DNA of 64,000 nt, from NCBI RefSeq assembly GCF_000143535.2, contig NC_037322.1, positions 806,001-870,000 of the forward strand, in the 5' to 3' direction. Under the pieces are notes generated by a model, which saw only the letters and a program-made list of their open reading frames with translations, searched no databases and was not told where the DNA came from. The position numbers were made by a program, and so were the translations under genes. Each line of letters opens with the position of its first letter. Position 1 is the first letter of the stretch. Source of the stretch: Botrytis cinerea B05.10. Taxonomy: Eukaryota > Ascomycota > Leotiomycetes > Helotiales > Sclerotiniaceae. This document shows positions 34,068 to 45,719 of this stretch, one piece after another.

Positions 34068-35970
34068 TTAACCGATGAATTCCTGAATCTTGCTCTCGGC
34101 AAGACGTCCTGGAACCAAAGCCAAAGGAACGATACCGCTAACATGCATATCTGGTCCATAAACGTGCATATCGAGCTTCAACTCTTGTCCAACTGCCTTG
34201 ATGTTCTTTAATCCTTCTTGGTAGTTAGGTCCAGCACGTCTAACCCAGATTTGAACCTTGTGCTCAATCAATAAGTTGCTGACTTCTCTAAGGGCACGAA
34301 TAACACCCTTGAATGTGGAAGCGACATTGGTGAAGTTGGCAATACCACCACCAATGAAAAGAACCTTGCCTTCTGGGCTAGGTGGTGAACGAAGCATGAG
34401 GTCAAGGACAGTACGGGCGTAGTGGAAAGTTTGGGTTTCAGTTGGTGCACCAGAGTATTCACCGTAATTGGCAAGCTCATCAGCGAATCCAGAACTGGCG
34501 ATAGCATCGGCATAAACGACGGAAGCACCACCACCAGCAACCAAGGTCCAAACTCTACCGTTGGCATTCAAAACTGTAAGCTTGAGGGATGCACCAGTCT
34601 TGGCATCAAGTTCAGCAATGTATGCTTCCTCCTTGGTCAATTCACGACCGAATGGAGCTGGGAACTCCATTGGTGGACCAGCATCAATGTTAACCTTTCC
34701 ATCAGCGGCCTTAACAGCGGCCATACCAAGAGCAGCAGGTGAACGTGCAATAGCCCATTTAACACCACACTCGAACTCGGCAGTTTGATCAATCTTAGCA
34801 GCCAAATCCAAGAAGTGTACTTCAGCAGAGGTACCTTCAGCGTTAGGAATGACAACCAAGGGGTTAATCTCAAGGTATGTGAATTGACAGTCGACGTAAA
34901 CAGCATATAACCTGGTGATGAAGTCGACGAGAACGTTGTGTACACCTTGTGGAACCTTCTTGAGAAGACCTGCAGCGATCTCTTCATTCGAAGGGTATTC
35001 GGCAAGATCGACTGGAATCAACAATTTTTCGGCCTTTGCGTCGACATCACCAACATCGACACCTCCCTCGTGTGTGAAAAGAATCCAATCACCCTGAATA
35101 AGAAGATTGTTAGCACGTGGGTAAATATTATGAGCATGTACATAACGCTATGAAACTCTATGAAAATTGTGCGAGGGAGAGTAGCATAGATAACAATAGG
35201 CGGTGCGTCTTCCGAACAAATCTTCCGGATTTGAACTCGCTTGCCATGGCAAGGAGAGTTATGAACCAGGGGGAGGTTGGAATCGGTTCCTTAGCTTCCT
35301 TTCGTCCGTTTATGCTTCCGAACCATTGGTAAATGAGAAGCAATAAAGGACTGGTGCATCCCACTGCAAATGTCGGAATGTTGAAATCTTGTACAATCTC
35401 AAAATCTCTACTTCTCGATATTTACTTAAATATCATTTCATTTATTGTGCCAAAACAAGCTCTACTGCAAACTCGAGATTCCTTACGACAACTACCCTTC
35501 AAAAGTGGGAATATGAAAATAGTACATACCTCTCTTTGGGAGTTGATGTTGATATAATATTCGGTTCCTTCTGGATGTGGTACAAATGGCTCTACCAAAA
35601 ATTGACGGAGAGTTCCAACAGTAGTCTCAACTGTGACTGGCTTTCCTGCTCTCTCGGCGATCCATGCCTTTGCTTCTGGCCAAGTCTTGTTCAATGCAAG
35701 AAGACCACTCTTGCCTCTTCTCTTGATCAATTGATCAGGCTTTGCGACGAATTTGGAACCTGGGACAAGGAGCCATGGGTATAAGGTTTCTGCTTGATCG
35801 AGGATTGATGAGACCTCAGCATCAGCTGGGAAATATAAAGAGGCAAGCTTCGAAGGAGGGTTGTGAGTGGCAGATTTTGGGAGAGGAGATGGCTTGATAA
35901 CGGGAGCTCTGGTGAGGTGATAGTTGAGGATTGCCTTTCCGTCGGCCTCGGTGATTGCTTTGGCAGACAT
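34068..35970 (-). CDS. ATP-citrate lyase subunit 2 (N-terminal, ATP-grasp subunit)
   Basis: With Acl1 it forms cytosolic ATP-citrate lyase, cleaving citrate to acetyl-CoA and oxaloacetate for lipid synthesis and acetylation. Model: exons 35970-35530 and 35093-34068, 488 residues, as usual for fungal Acl2. The start MSAKAITEADGKAIL is the first ATG. The junction [24 protein letters not shown] is contiguous in the family, which supports the long intron. The succinyl-CoA-synthetase-like part holds YLEINPLVV, VYADAIASSGFA, GEYSGAPTETQTF and LFIGGGIANFTNV. The single 436-base intron is long for this genome. It is divergent from acl1. Confidence 0.96.
35094..35529 (-). other. 436-base intron of acl2
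   Basis: It has a good donor (GTATGT) and acceptor (TTATTCAG). Inside are the perfect palindrome CTTGCCATGGCAAG, a GGAACC-GATTCC near-palindrome, and the sequence GTTCAAATCC, identical to a pol III B-box consensus. No tRNA fold closes around them. Content unexplained. Confidence 0.55.
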
Positions 35971-38143
35971 TTTGAAGTATGAAAATTGATGAGTTTACTG
36001 TCGAGATTCCGGATTAGCATGAAAGGACTGGGAATTTCTAATGGCATGAAATTGATAGGAAATTTCCAGATATTCAAAAACTGCAGAATGGTGCTTTACA
36101 AGCCTCGACAGTCGTAAGGCCCGAATCCTCAAATGGACAAGCACAAATCCCCAACCGCAATTGGAGGGCTGGACGATCGAAAACCTTAATACTCTGCAGA
36201 TCGTGCCAACTCACAACACTTGAACAACGGGCTTTCAGCTTGATGAGTCGAGTCGGTGAGGGATAGCTCAATAGGGCAGTTCCTTTGACTCGGACACCGA
36301 GAGAGCGAGACCGAGAAGACGGTTATACCGGTTGCGATATGAAGCCACGCCAAAATGAAAAGTAAACACGAGAGGGGGAAGTCGAGAATATACGTACCAA
36401 AGGGGTATTCTATCAATGGAACGTAAGAAAAAAAGGTCGAATAATCAAGACCACAAAGATTTCAATTCTTGTCGAAGAGAGGGAATGCAATTAAAATGGA
36501 AAGATGGAATGTATGTTCTATCTCTCTGAGCTTTTTTTTCCTTTCTGTTCTGCGAGGGGAAGATATTGAATTCTTGGTTCTTTTGGGAGAATGAAATAGA
36601 AATTCTATGAGGAGAGGGGAGGGGTGGGTTGGAAAGGACAAGCCGAATCAGTATTGGGATTGAGTAAGAGCAGCGAATGCGGCGATCGGCCAGTTTTACA
36701 ATTAATACGGTAAAAAGTAGGTAAGTGGTAACGTATTAAGATTGTTTTATCAATTTTTAGTTATTTCTGCTTAGACCAGAGACTGCTGTACCAGTGCTGG
36801 CTGCTTTTTTTTATTAATTATTTTTTGCTTCTTCCTACGGGTGCTAGGGACGCGTGGTGTGGTGGCAGTGGGTGGCAGGTCGTGGGATTGGGTGGGTGGC
36901 TCCAGATGAGGTCCCTTGGATGGAAGCGGGTCCCCTCTCTCTTGGGCTGCGAGGGTGAGATGTGAGATGTGAGATGGCGTGTGTTTCCGGCGACAGTTCT
37001 GGGTGGCGCGGGTGGTTTTAGCACAAAACTGGTGAGCGAAGGGTTGACCTTCCCCTGGCACGGGACGGAGAGACCGGACTATGGGAAAGCGCAAATGCTG
37101 CATCCAGTAGTTTCCATAGTGTCGACGATAGCGAGGATAGCACGATACCAGGAGCACGATGGCGAGCATGTCTCCATGTGCAACTCAACTATCAAATTCA
37201 AAAATATGGGGTTCTGCCGTCTGAGAGTTTTGGTGGTCGTTGGGACGCTAGCTCGGCCGGGATCGCCATCTTTATTGGCTCTCAACCATCGGAAGTTACT
37301 CAACGCCGGCATATCTCGAAAGGGAACTGGCCCAAACGGGCTTAGATGCAAAACCGTCGAATGCGCTAGAAGGCGGATCCTGGGAGCCCTGATTCTCTCA
37401 AATCCAGCGCCACTTTAACCGCGCCAGCTCTTGCGCTCGACGCATATCACACACTCCGGTCCAAGCTCATGCCTTTCCACTCCCCTCTATTCCTTTTAGG
37501 TCCCCAGCTAAGAACTTCAACCAGCCCTCAATTCAGTGGTCAACGAAAGATTGCTAAAGGAATTGTGTAGAAAAAAAGGACTCACCTGTGTCTCTCTCTC
37601 TCTTTCCATCATCCTATTCAAGACCATCCCCCCCCATCGCTTCTGGTAAGTTGTCACCCTTCCATTCAATCTCAAAATACCCTCCTCTTCCTCTTCTTCT
37701 CCCTCTTCTTCTCCCTCTTCATACATCCAAAAAGTACTTTGAAAAAGTATTCACCTTGTTTGCCTTGTTTTTTAATTGCATCAAGAATAACGGAATTGCT
37801 AGATTTCTTTACGTTTTTGTTTACGTACGGATTTCCCTTGCTCTCTTCCCTTGAAACTCCACACCGTCGAAGATTAAAGTCGGCAGAAGAAAAGATTCCC
37901 TGAAACTCTCGAGTCTCTGCCTAGGTAAGCTCATATTCTGCCCTCTTTTCGTATCTTTTTGTCTCCTTCTTCCTCCGTATACGGACTTCCCCAAACTTGT
38001 TTATTTTCTCCTCCGTTCAGCCCAACTGCCACACCACCATCATCACTATTTCCTTTTTGGGCCTTGTAGAAGTTTTCTTCAATTGACTAACAATTCACTC
38101 TTCCGCACATCCAGATTTTTGTTGATTACCTCCTCCTTCCACC
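35971..38143. promoter_or_regulatory. Divergent acl2-acl1 promoter region
   Basis: 2173 bases between the two start codons. A probable 5' leader intron of acl1 runs from a GTAAGC donor at 37925 to a CATCCAG acceptor ending at 38114, leaving a C/T-rich 29-base leader before the ATG. Other CT-rich tracts occur near 37590-37730. No independent gene is convincing in between. Confidence 0.6.
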
Positions 38144-40165
38144 ATGCCTTCCGCTACAGCATCCGGTGCTCAAGGCAATGCCAACGACAATATCCGCAGA
38201 TTTGCTGCTCCTTCCAGACCTTTGAGCCCAAGAGCTGAACATACCCTTTTCCACGACAAGACAAGATGTTTCGTTTACGGTCTGCAACCAAGAGCTGTTC
38301 AAGGCATGCTCGATTTCGACTTCATCTGCAAGAGAAAGACTCCTTCAGTTGCAGGTATCATTTATACATTCGGTGGTCAATTCGTGAGCAAGATGTACTG
38401 GGGTACCAGTGAAACTCTGCTTCCAGTTTACCAAGATGTTGAGAAGGCCATGGCCAAGCACGAGGATGTTGATACTGTTGTCAACTTTGCTTCATCGCGT
38501 AGTGTTTACCAATCTACCATGGAACTTTTGCAATACCCACAAATTAAGTCAATTGCCATCATTGCTGAGGGTGTACCTGAGAGAGTAAGTTTTCTGCCTC
38601 CAATTGCTTTGATCCTGTGCTCATGAATTATTTAGCGTGCCCGTGAAATCCTTCACGCAGCTGCAAAGAAGGGTGTTACAATTATTGGTCCAGCTACTGT
38701 CGGTGGTATCAAGCCAGGATCCTTCAAGATTGGTAACACTGGTGGTATGATGGACAACATTGTTGCATCCAAGCTTTACAGAAAGGGTTCCGTTGGTTAC
38801 GTTTCCAAATCTGGTGGTATGTCCAACGAGCTCAACAACATTATTGCCAACACAACCGATGGTGTTTACGAGGGTGTTGCTATTGGTGGTGACAGATACC
38901 CAAGCACAACCTTTATCGACCATCTCCTCAGATATCAAGCCGATCCAGAATGTAAGATTTTGGTTCTGTTGGGAGAAGTTGGTGGTGTTGAGGAATACAG
39001 AGTTATTGAGGCCGTCAAGAACGGAACTATCACAAAGCCAATTGTCGCATGGGCTATTGGTACTTGCGCAAGCATGTTCAAGACTGAGGTTCAATTCGGA
39101 CATGCTGGTTCATTCGCCAACTCTCAACTCGAGACTGCTGCTACCAAGAACAAGTCCATGAGGGATGCTGGTTTCCACGTTCCAGATACCTTTGAAGATA
39201 TGCCAGCTGTTCTCGCCTCTGTTTACGAGAAGCTTGTTGCTGCTGGAACCATTGTTCCACAACCTGAACCAATTGTACCAAAGATCCCAATTGATTACTC
39301 ATGGGCTCAAGAACTTGGTCTTATCCGAAAGCCTGCTGCTTTCATCTCTACCATTTCTGATGATCGTGGACAAGAACTTTTGTATGCCGGTATGCCAATT
39401 TCTGATGTCTTCAAGGAGGATATCGGAATTGGTGGTGTCATGTCTCTTTTGTGGTTCCGTCGTCGTCTCCCAGATTACGCAAGCAAATTCCTCGAAATGG
39501 TTCTTATGCTTACTGCCGATCACGGTCCAGCTGTTTCTGGTGCCATGAACACTATCATTACTACCAGAGCAGGAAAGGATCTTATCTCTGCTCTCGTTTC
39601 TGGTCTTTTGACCATCGGATCTAGATTCGGTGGTGCTCTTGATGGTGCTGCCGAAGAGTTCACCAAGGCTTTCGACAAAGGTCTTTCCCCACGTGATTTC
39701 GTCGACACCATGAGAAAGCAAAACAGACTTATCCCAGGTATTGGACACAAGGTCAAGTCAAGAAACAACCCAGATCTCCGTGTCGAGCTCGTCAAGGAGT
39801 TCGTCAAGAAGCGTTTCCCAAGTTGCAAGATGCTCGACTATGCTTTGGCTGTTGAGTCTGTCACCACCTCCAAGAAGGATAACTTGATCTTGAACGTTGA
39901 TGGTGCTGTTGCCGTCTGCTTCGTTGATTTGATGCGCAACTGCGGTGCATTCAGTGCAGAGGAGGCTGAAGATTACATGAAGATGGGTGTCTTGAACGGT
40001 CTCTTCGTTCTTGGACGTTCTATTGGTTTGATTGCTCATTACCTTGATCAAAAGAGATTGCGCACTGGTCTTTACAGACATCCTTGGGATGATATTACAT
40101 ATCTTTTGCCATCTTTGTCATCAGGCGCACCTGGTTCTGAAGGTCGTGTTGAAGTTCAGATGTAA
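38144..40165 (+). CDS. ATP-citrate lyase subunit 1 (C-terminal, catalytic subunit)
   Basis: Carries the phospho-histidine and citrate synthase-like parts of cytosolic ATP-citrate lyase. Model: exons 38144-38584 and 38636-40165, 656 residues, matching fungal Acl1. Motifs are CoA-ligase segments [22 protein letters not shown] and [16 protein letters not shown], the phosphorylated His in FGHAGSFAN, the ISTISDDRG segment, and the citrate-synthase-like [19 protein letters not shown]. Codon use is visibly more regular (TTC, AAG and GTC preferred) than in neighbouring genes, fitting high expression. The start ATG has a strong CACC context. Divergent partner acl2 encodes the other subunit. Confidence 0.97.
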
Positions 40166-40882
40166 GGTTGGGGTTAACCTGGAGACAATTTTGTAAACGC
40201 GGATGAATTCGAAGGGTGGAAGTTATAGAGCATGCTTCCTACTTCTTACAAGGAATACTTATTTTTTCTGATCCAAAACATGCTGGATGAATGGAGTTTT
40301 TAAGATCAATCATGTAGTAGATGAAGAATTGCTATAGAGCAAGAATTTTTTAATGGAAATGAAATTAAAATGATGAATCAATGAGAAGCTTTTTTTGGCA
40401 TGTATTTTGTGATGTTGTAGTCAAATTAAACTACAGTTTTGATTTCTCGTGGTTACGTCCAAGCTAAAAAGTCAAACAAGATAACCTTTAAGCTGTGATC
40501 AAATAGGAGTAGTTATTTTATTTGATGTCCTATCCATGTTCAATATCCATAGCTCATATTTCATCCTGAAATCATCGTTACATGTGAAATCAAATTCGCT
40601 TTAATTGTAAAATAGAAAGAAGGAAACTCCCAACGCCTGGCCATATCCCATGCGCGTATACCAATCCTTCCAGTTCGTGTATGTCCTGTTTCTAAAGATC
40701 CTCCCATATCGTACACTCTTGTCCTCGTAAGTTCTTCTTTCACACCTCCCAGATTGGAAGTTTCGCCTCTTTCTCCCTTTCCCTCTCTCCCTTGCTCAAT
40801 GATCCGATTCGTCCCTGTCTCTCCACTTCCTCGATTCTCATCTCTGTCTCTCCCAAAGCGTGCCCAGATCTCATAATTTTAA
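40166..40882. other. Convergent 3' region (acl1 / DNA polymerase delta subunit 4)
   Basis: AT-rich tail of acl1 followed by C/T-rich sequence near the polymerase gene stop. No gene recognised. Confidence 0.45.
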
Positions 40883-41562
40883 TTATACCACATCTCCTCC
40901 AATAATTCCTTTCGCCCCCATCAATTCATCCACATACGCTCTTTCTACGGTCTTGTTTTTCTTTTCTTCTTCTTTGAGGAGAACGGCGAGGACTTCGAGG
41001 GGTGGATTTAAACCGAGTTTTGAGGCGCGGTGCCAGCGTTTGGTGCGGGGGATGCCGATTGCGGGCTGGGGAGTTGTTAGGTTTTCCGGGGGTGCTTTTT
41101 GGGGGATGGGAAGGGGAGAAAGAGAGAGATACTTACACCAAATTGGCTCATACAATCCCATTCCCTCAATATCTTCTCGCTGATTTCTAAATCCTGTTGG
41201 TGTACTCGAGGCGCTAAACGCAGATCCTCGCGCGCTTTCCAGTATTTGCGGATTTTGGCATCGGTGATTTGCGATGCGAGGGAGGTTTGGAGGGTTTGAT
41301 GGGCGGTTTGGGGTTTGGGTTTGGATTGGGGCTGGGAGGATGATTTGGGAGATGTGGTTGCGAGGGCGGTGGGTTTGAGTTCTGGAGATGCGGGGGAGGG
41401 TTTGGTGAGGTCTTTAGGGCTTGGGAGTTTGATGAGGGATGATTGGGTTTTGAGTGTGCTGGGGGTGCTGGCCGCTTTGGAGATCTTGGAGGTGTTGGTG
41501 AAGGAGAGGGTTTTTTGAGTGCCTTTTTGGGCGGGGCCGCTGCTGCGACGGGTGGTGGGCAT
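40883..41562 (-). CDS. DNA polymerase delta subunit 4 (POLD4/Cdm1 family)
   Basis: Smallest, non-essential accessory subunit of replicative DNA polymerase delta. Model: exons 41562-41137 and 41065-40883, phase 0 junction QFG-PAIGIPR, 202 residues. The N-terminal PIP-box-like motif QKTLSF (about 15-20) would bind PCNA. A disordered Ser/Pro/Lys-rich region (20-100) follows. The conserved C-terminal domain has ILREWDCMSQFG, GIPRTKRWHRASKLGLNPP and LEVLAVLLKEE. The start is the first ATG. Confidence 0.92.
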
Positions 41563-42239
41563 GGTTGTTTTTGTGGGTGTGAGTGTTTGGGTGATGAGGT
41601 AGTGGTATGGTTATGGGTATTGGTATATGTGGAGATGGATTGACGTTGATGATATTGTATATGCTGAATCTCTATTGATGCTAGATAATTTTGGAGTATG
41701 ACGATGGGTGTTCGAAGTCGGTTTGGCAGGGCAACACGTGAATTAGGTAAGCATGGGAATCAGCACCACTGGTGGAGTCTCTACTAGTGCGAATTTGGGG
41801 AATGGTCTGTGCTCCATTGAAACTCTTGCGAGTTGATTTTTGTTGGGAGAAGAGGGAGATTGATGCATGAATGTTTGAATGGGGCTTATTGTTTTATTGT
41901 GTGTTTATGGTCTGATTTAATTATGTGTGGCTTTACTATTATCTAGCTCGTTGAAGGATAAAAAATTATGTGCGTGTACTTGTTGGATTATATTATCAAG
42001 TATGAACCAAGTGGATTCCTTGCGATATCGCTGGTGAAGCTTTCAAGTCTGATACTTGTGGTTGTCAGAAAGTTCTAGACTTCCTACTAAGTAGGTAGAA
42101 TGTATCAAGGCTGACTAACTGAAGCATGTGATATTTGCAGAGCTTCTGTTGCGAATAGCTGCGATGTTACTTCAAGAAGCTAGCAAATCCGTCTTGTTCC
42201 CAAAGACACAGATGCTCCCTTGTTATTGTAAATGCGGCA
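41563..42239. other. Intergenic region upstream of the polymerase subunit gene
   Basis: G/T-rich then AT-rich sequence with no recognisable gene. Confidence 0.4.
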
Positions 42240-42279
42240 TTCCTTAACGTGCTAGGGTCCGATTTGCTTGATAAAAGCA

Positions 42280-42720
42280 GCAGGACTTCTTGGGTGTGGA
42301 GGGGCAGCAGAAAAAGTTGTGTAATTCTTCATGATTGTTTCTCAAGAGGATCGATGGTAATACAATTCCAAATACCTCTGATGATGGTGGAAACTTCAGT
42401 GTCGTATTGCATATTCTGGATTCTGCAAGAATATGCACATGCAGACAGGATAAAGCAGGACCGGGGGTTCTATCAGTTCCAGATAAAGGATATTGGCTAT
42501 CTTATCTTTTCGACGCGGCTCTATTCCTACCTGGTCTGAAGAAATTGAGGGAACGAGGCAGCAGTGGAATGTGTGAAATGGATCGTTGACACATGGAAGC
42601 TAGGGTTCTGCGGACGGGAACCCGAGTTAGGATTGGATGCTTGGAATCGATAGACGGCCGTCATACTTGCTGTGGCCATATTCACATGCTACTCGTTCGT
42701 CAAGCCGAAGGATTCACTGT
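42280..42720 (+). pseudogene. Relic of an unidentified gene
   Basis: Coding-like peptide (NFSVVLHILDSARI, then DKGYWLSYLFDAALFLPGLKKL) occurs in one frame. After a frameshift near 42560 it is followed by ECVKWIVDTWKLGF and GLDAWNR, then an in-frame TAG at 42648-42650. Beyond it is a hydrophobic segment TAVILAVAIFTCYSF. No intact start is present and several stops interrupt the upstream part. The peptide quality suggests a once-functional gene; I do not recognise the family. Confidence 0.4.
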
Positions 42721-42899
42721 AGCTATGTCGATTGTGGAGAAACCGTTAGCGCAGATGAAGGTATAGTATGTAGTCCTGTTGAAGATATTGTCTGGCCTGG
42801 TGACGACGCTCCGGTCGTTCTTTCACTCTTGTTCCCTTTGAGGAAAACAACATCATCTCTTTCTCAATGGCTCCAACTGTCTATCTACTCCTTCCTTTT

Positions 42900-44123
42900 T
42901 CTAACTTTCTTATCATAATATGACGGCCTTGTTATATTGCTACCGGTATAACACTTGCGTGTCACAGAATATCAGCTTCTCTTCCTGTTCTGCCTTCTTT
43001 TTTCGTCACTTGGAAGATATGCTAAGCTCATTACCGTCATGAACATCGTCATTCATTACTGATTTAACGGGTTTCCATTCATGGAATGATTGTGGTTCTT
43101 TCCATGAGCTTCTTAATCCTCTTCCACTGTACCAGTTACTAGTGACCTTTAACATGAAAGAGATACATGGCAAGGTGCACACAGAAGTTAAGTACAGGGT
43201 CACTTTTGGAAGAAACTACGCCGATAAGGTCAAGATATGAGAAATTTGACAGTGGGTATATTGGAAACTGATGTATTTATATGGATATCTCAACCATAAA
43301 GGTGAGTTGAATTTACGGAAAAGATGATGTGGGTATTGGTGGCACATCAAGGCCATGGAAGTCTGGGGGAAAGAATTGCTCGACACTTAGATGGAGACTA
43401 TCATACCTGAATTATTGTACTTCGTCAATAGAACATTAAACGTTTCACCAGTATTGAAAGATGGTAATCATATATGTTTGTAGCAATTTTGGTGACGGTC
43501 TAGAAAACAATTCGACCTCCATAACATCTCCCGGTGAGCTCTTCTAGCGTTCCTGACGAGTGGCCTGGGCTTGGGGGTAATTTTTTACATCGACTCAATT
43601 CAAATGTGCAACAAAACGAGAATTGTATAATTTATCACGTGAGCGGTGAAGGTGGAACTGTCCAGCGTTACCAAATTCTGCCGATCACGTCTTCCTTATT
43701 GGTATTAGCGCAAATGTCGTGATCAGTTTACAGAGTTGTGATTTCAATTCGGTTTCGAAAGACTGAACTGTTTGTTAATACTTACTTTATCTATGATCGT
43801 CACAGTATAGTTGTTGTGGTTCTTTTCTTTTTTCTCAACGACGAATAATGTTCAACAGTTTGAATATGTTTTATGAGCTGGCCGGGCTTTTCAGGAATGA
43901 ATGCACAAGCAACCCAATGGGGTAGTTAAGTAACACTGATGATGAGTGGCAGCTTCAAAATACACTCACTCATCTGCAACTGGGTAAATGATGTGGAGAT
44001 CTTTGGTTCCAAGTCGGGCTTGTTGGGAATGGCAATGCAGGCTCATCTGGCATATTATGCTGGAGTTCCCAGCAATACATTTTCCATAGTTCTTGTCTTT
44101 CATAGCAGTCATCTTTCGAAAAA
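42900..44123. other. Intergenic region upstream of the FAD oxidoreductase
   Basis: Short frames only; no family motif. The last hundred bases should contain the oxidoreductase promoter. Confidence 0.4.
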
Positions 44124-45719
44124 ATGTTGCTCCTGCGAGTTGCGTTAGTCACAATAACTTTGGGCTTTACCAGAGCAGCTTCTTCAAGTGAATGCGTAAG
44201 TTAAACTTTCTTCCTTCGGCTGCAGAATTAATTGAATGTTCTCAGTGTTCTGTATTGGAATCCGATATTACGGCTGCACCGAATAGCAATGCTTATGATA
44301 CCACCATTGCCGGATTTTGATCGGGTCAAGCACGCGATGATAAACCAACTTGTGTTGTACAACCTACTACTAGAGAACATGTGGCTGCAGTGGTGAGGAC
44401 TCTTACTCGATGGCAGTGTCAATTCTCGGTGAAGGGAGGCGGCCATACACCATTTCCTGGAGCGGCATCAATCAATGATGGAGTTACCATTGATTTGGCT
44501 AAGCTTAATACTATCTCTGTGGATAAAAATGCCAACATCGCATATGTTGGCTCAGGATTGAAGTGGGGACAGATTTATGAGTACCTGGAACCTAAGAATA
44601 TGATGGTCGCTGGCGGTAGAGATTCTCTGGTTGGAATCGGCGGCTTAATCGTTGGAGGTAAGATGCCTCCAGAGCAAAGTATAACCCGTGGAGATAACTT
44701 ACATGGATTTGTTTGTAGGTGGTTACTCATGGTTTGCGCCCCAAAAAGGTTTCGTGGCGGATACTGTTATCAACTTCGAGCTTGTGGTTGGTAACGGTTC
44801 AATTATCAACGTGAATGCCACTTCGAATTCAGACCTTTTCGTTGGACTGAAAGGAGGAGGCAACAATTTCGGTATCGTTACTCGCTATGACATGGAAACA
44901 TTCCCTTTCGATAAGCTATGGGGAGGGATCATGGTCTATCCAGCCAGCACGGCCAAAGCCCAAATCAATTTTTTCACCAATTTCACCAATCATATATCGG
45001 ATGATCCAAAAGCCAATTTTCTCAATATATGGTCCTATAAACAAGTCTCTGGTACACAGAGTATCTTTAATGTTATTGATTATGTCGCACCAGTTGTGGC
45101 TCCAGCTATTTACTCTGATGCGTTGGCAATTCCGGATTTAGTCTCTAGCACAATGCGAATCACTAATGTGAGTTCATTGACTGATGAGCTTTCTGGTACC
45201 TCGACTTTGGATTCTAGGTACATCTTCGTCACAACGACCTTTTCGAACAGTGCGGAAATGTATGAAACAGCTGTGAATATTTCGAATAAGCATTTGGAAC
45301 CTTTCAAGAATACCACGGGTCTTGTGTGGTCTATCCTCTTTCAACCTATTCCACTTATCGTCAGTGAACATTCAGTAGCAGCTGGTGGAAATATTATGGG
45401 TGTGGATCGAAGTAAAGACAATTTGACGCTCTTTTTGGTCTATGTGACTTGGCTTGAAGCTTCGGACGATCAAAAGCTCACTGATGCAGCTTATGCCACA
45501 GTTGAGGAGATCAATGCGGCGACAGATGATCTCGGAGTTACGAATCCTTTTGTTTATCTCAATTATGCGGGAAAAACTCAAAACCCATTGGCGGGATATG
45601 GTGAGAAAAATACTGAGAAGATGAGAGCCCTGAGTAAAAAGTATGATCCTCGAGGGACTTTCCAAAAATTAGTCAAAGGGGGGTTTAAAATTCCTGGTGT
45701 GGAAACTGTTATAGACTAG
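44124..45719 (+). pseudogene. Secreted FAD-linked oxidoreductase (berberine-bridge-enzyme-like) with in-frame TGA
   Basis: BBE-like flavoprotein of the PCMH-type FAD-binding class. Model: exons 44124-44195, 44246-44657 and 44719-45719, consistent phases, 494 codons plus stop if the internal stop is ignored. Signal peptide LLLRVALVTITLGFTRAASS. FAD features are VKGGGHTPFPGA, whose His is the usual covalent FAD site, and GIGGLIVGGGYSWF. The C-terminal signature is VYLNYAGKTQNPLAGYG. In exon 2, codon 44318-44320 is TGA within AGF-*-SGQ, where the family normally has Trp (YWS). The rest is open and well conserved. It may be a recent null allele, a sequence error or a readthrough case. The neighbouring gene is an ABC transporter on the same strand. 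Confidence 0.8.

Noticed and set aside
35158..35260. Possible tRNA on the minus strand around GTTCAAATCC
   Set aside because: The T-stem does not pair, no acceptor stem closes, and the A-box match is weak; kept only as an unexplained intron motif.
36771..37169. Minus-strand open frame of 132 codons between acl1 and acl2
   Set aside because: Composition is Pro/His/Arg-rich without motif and lies in the shared promoter region; no ATG-supported gene model.
38621..39103. Minus-strand frame of 160 codons inside acl1
   Set aside because: Antisense shadow caused by the biased codon use of acl1.
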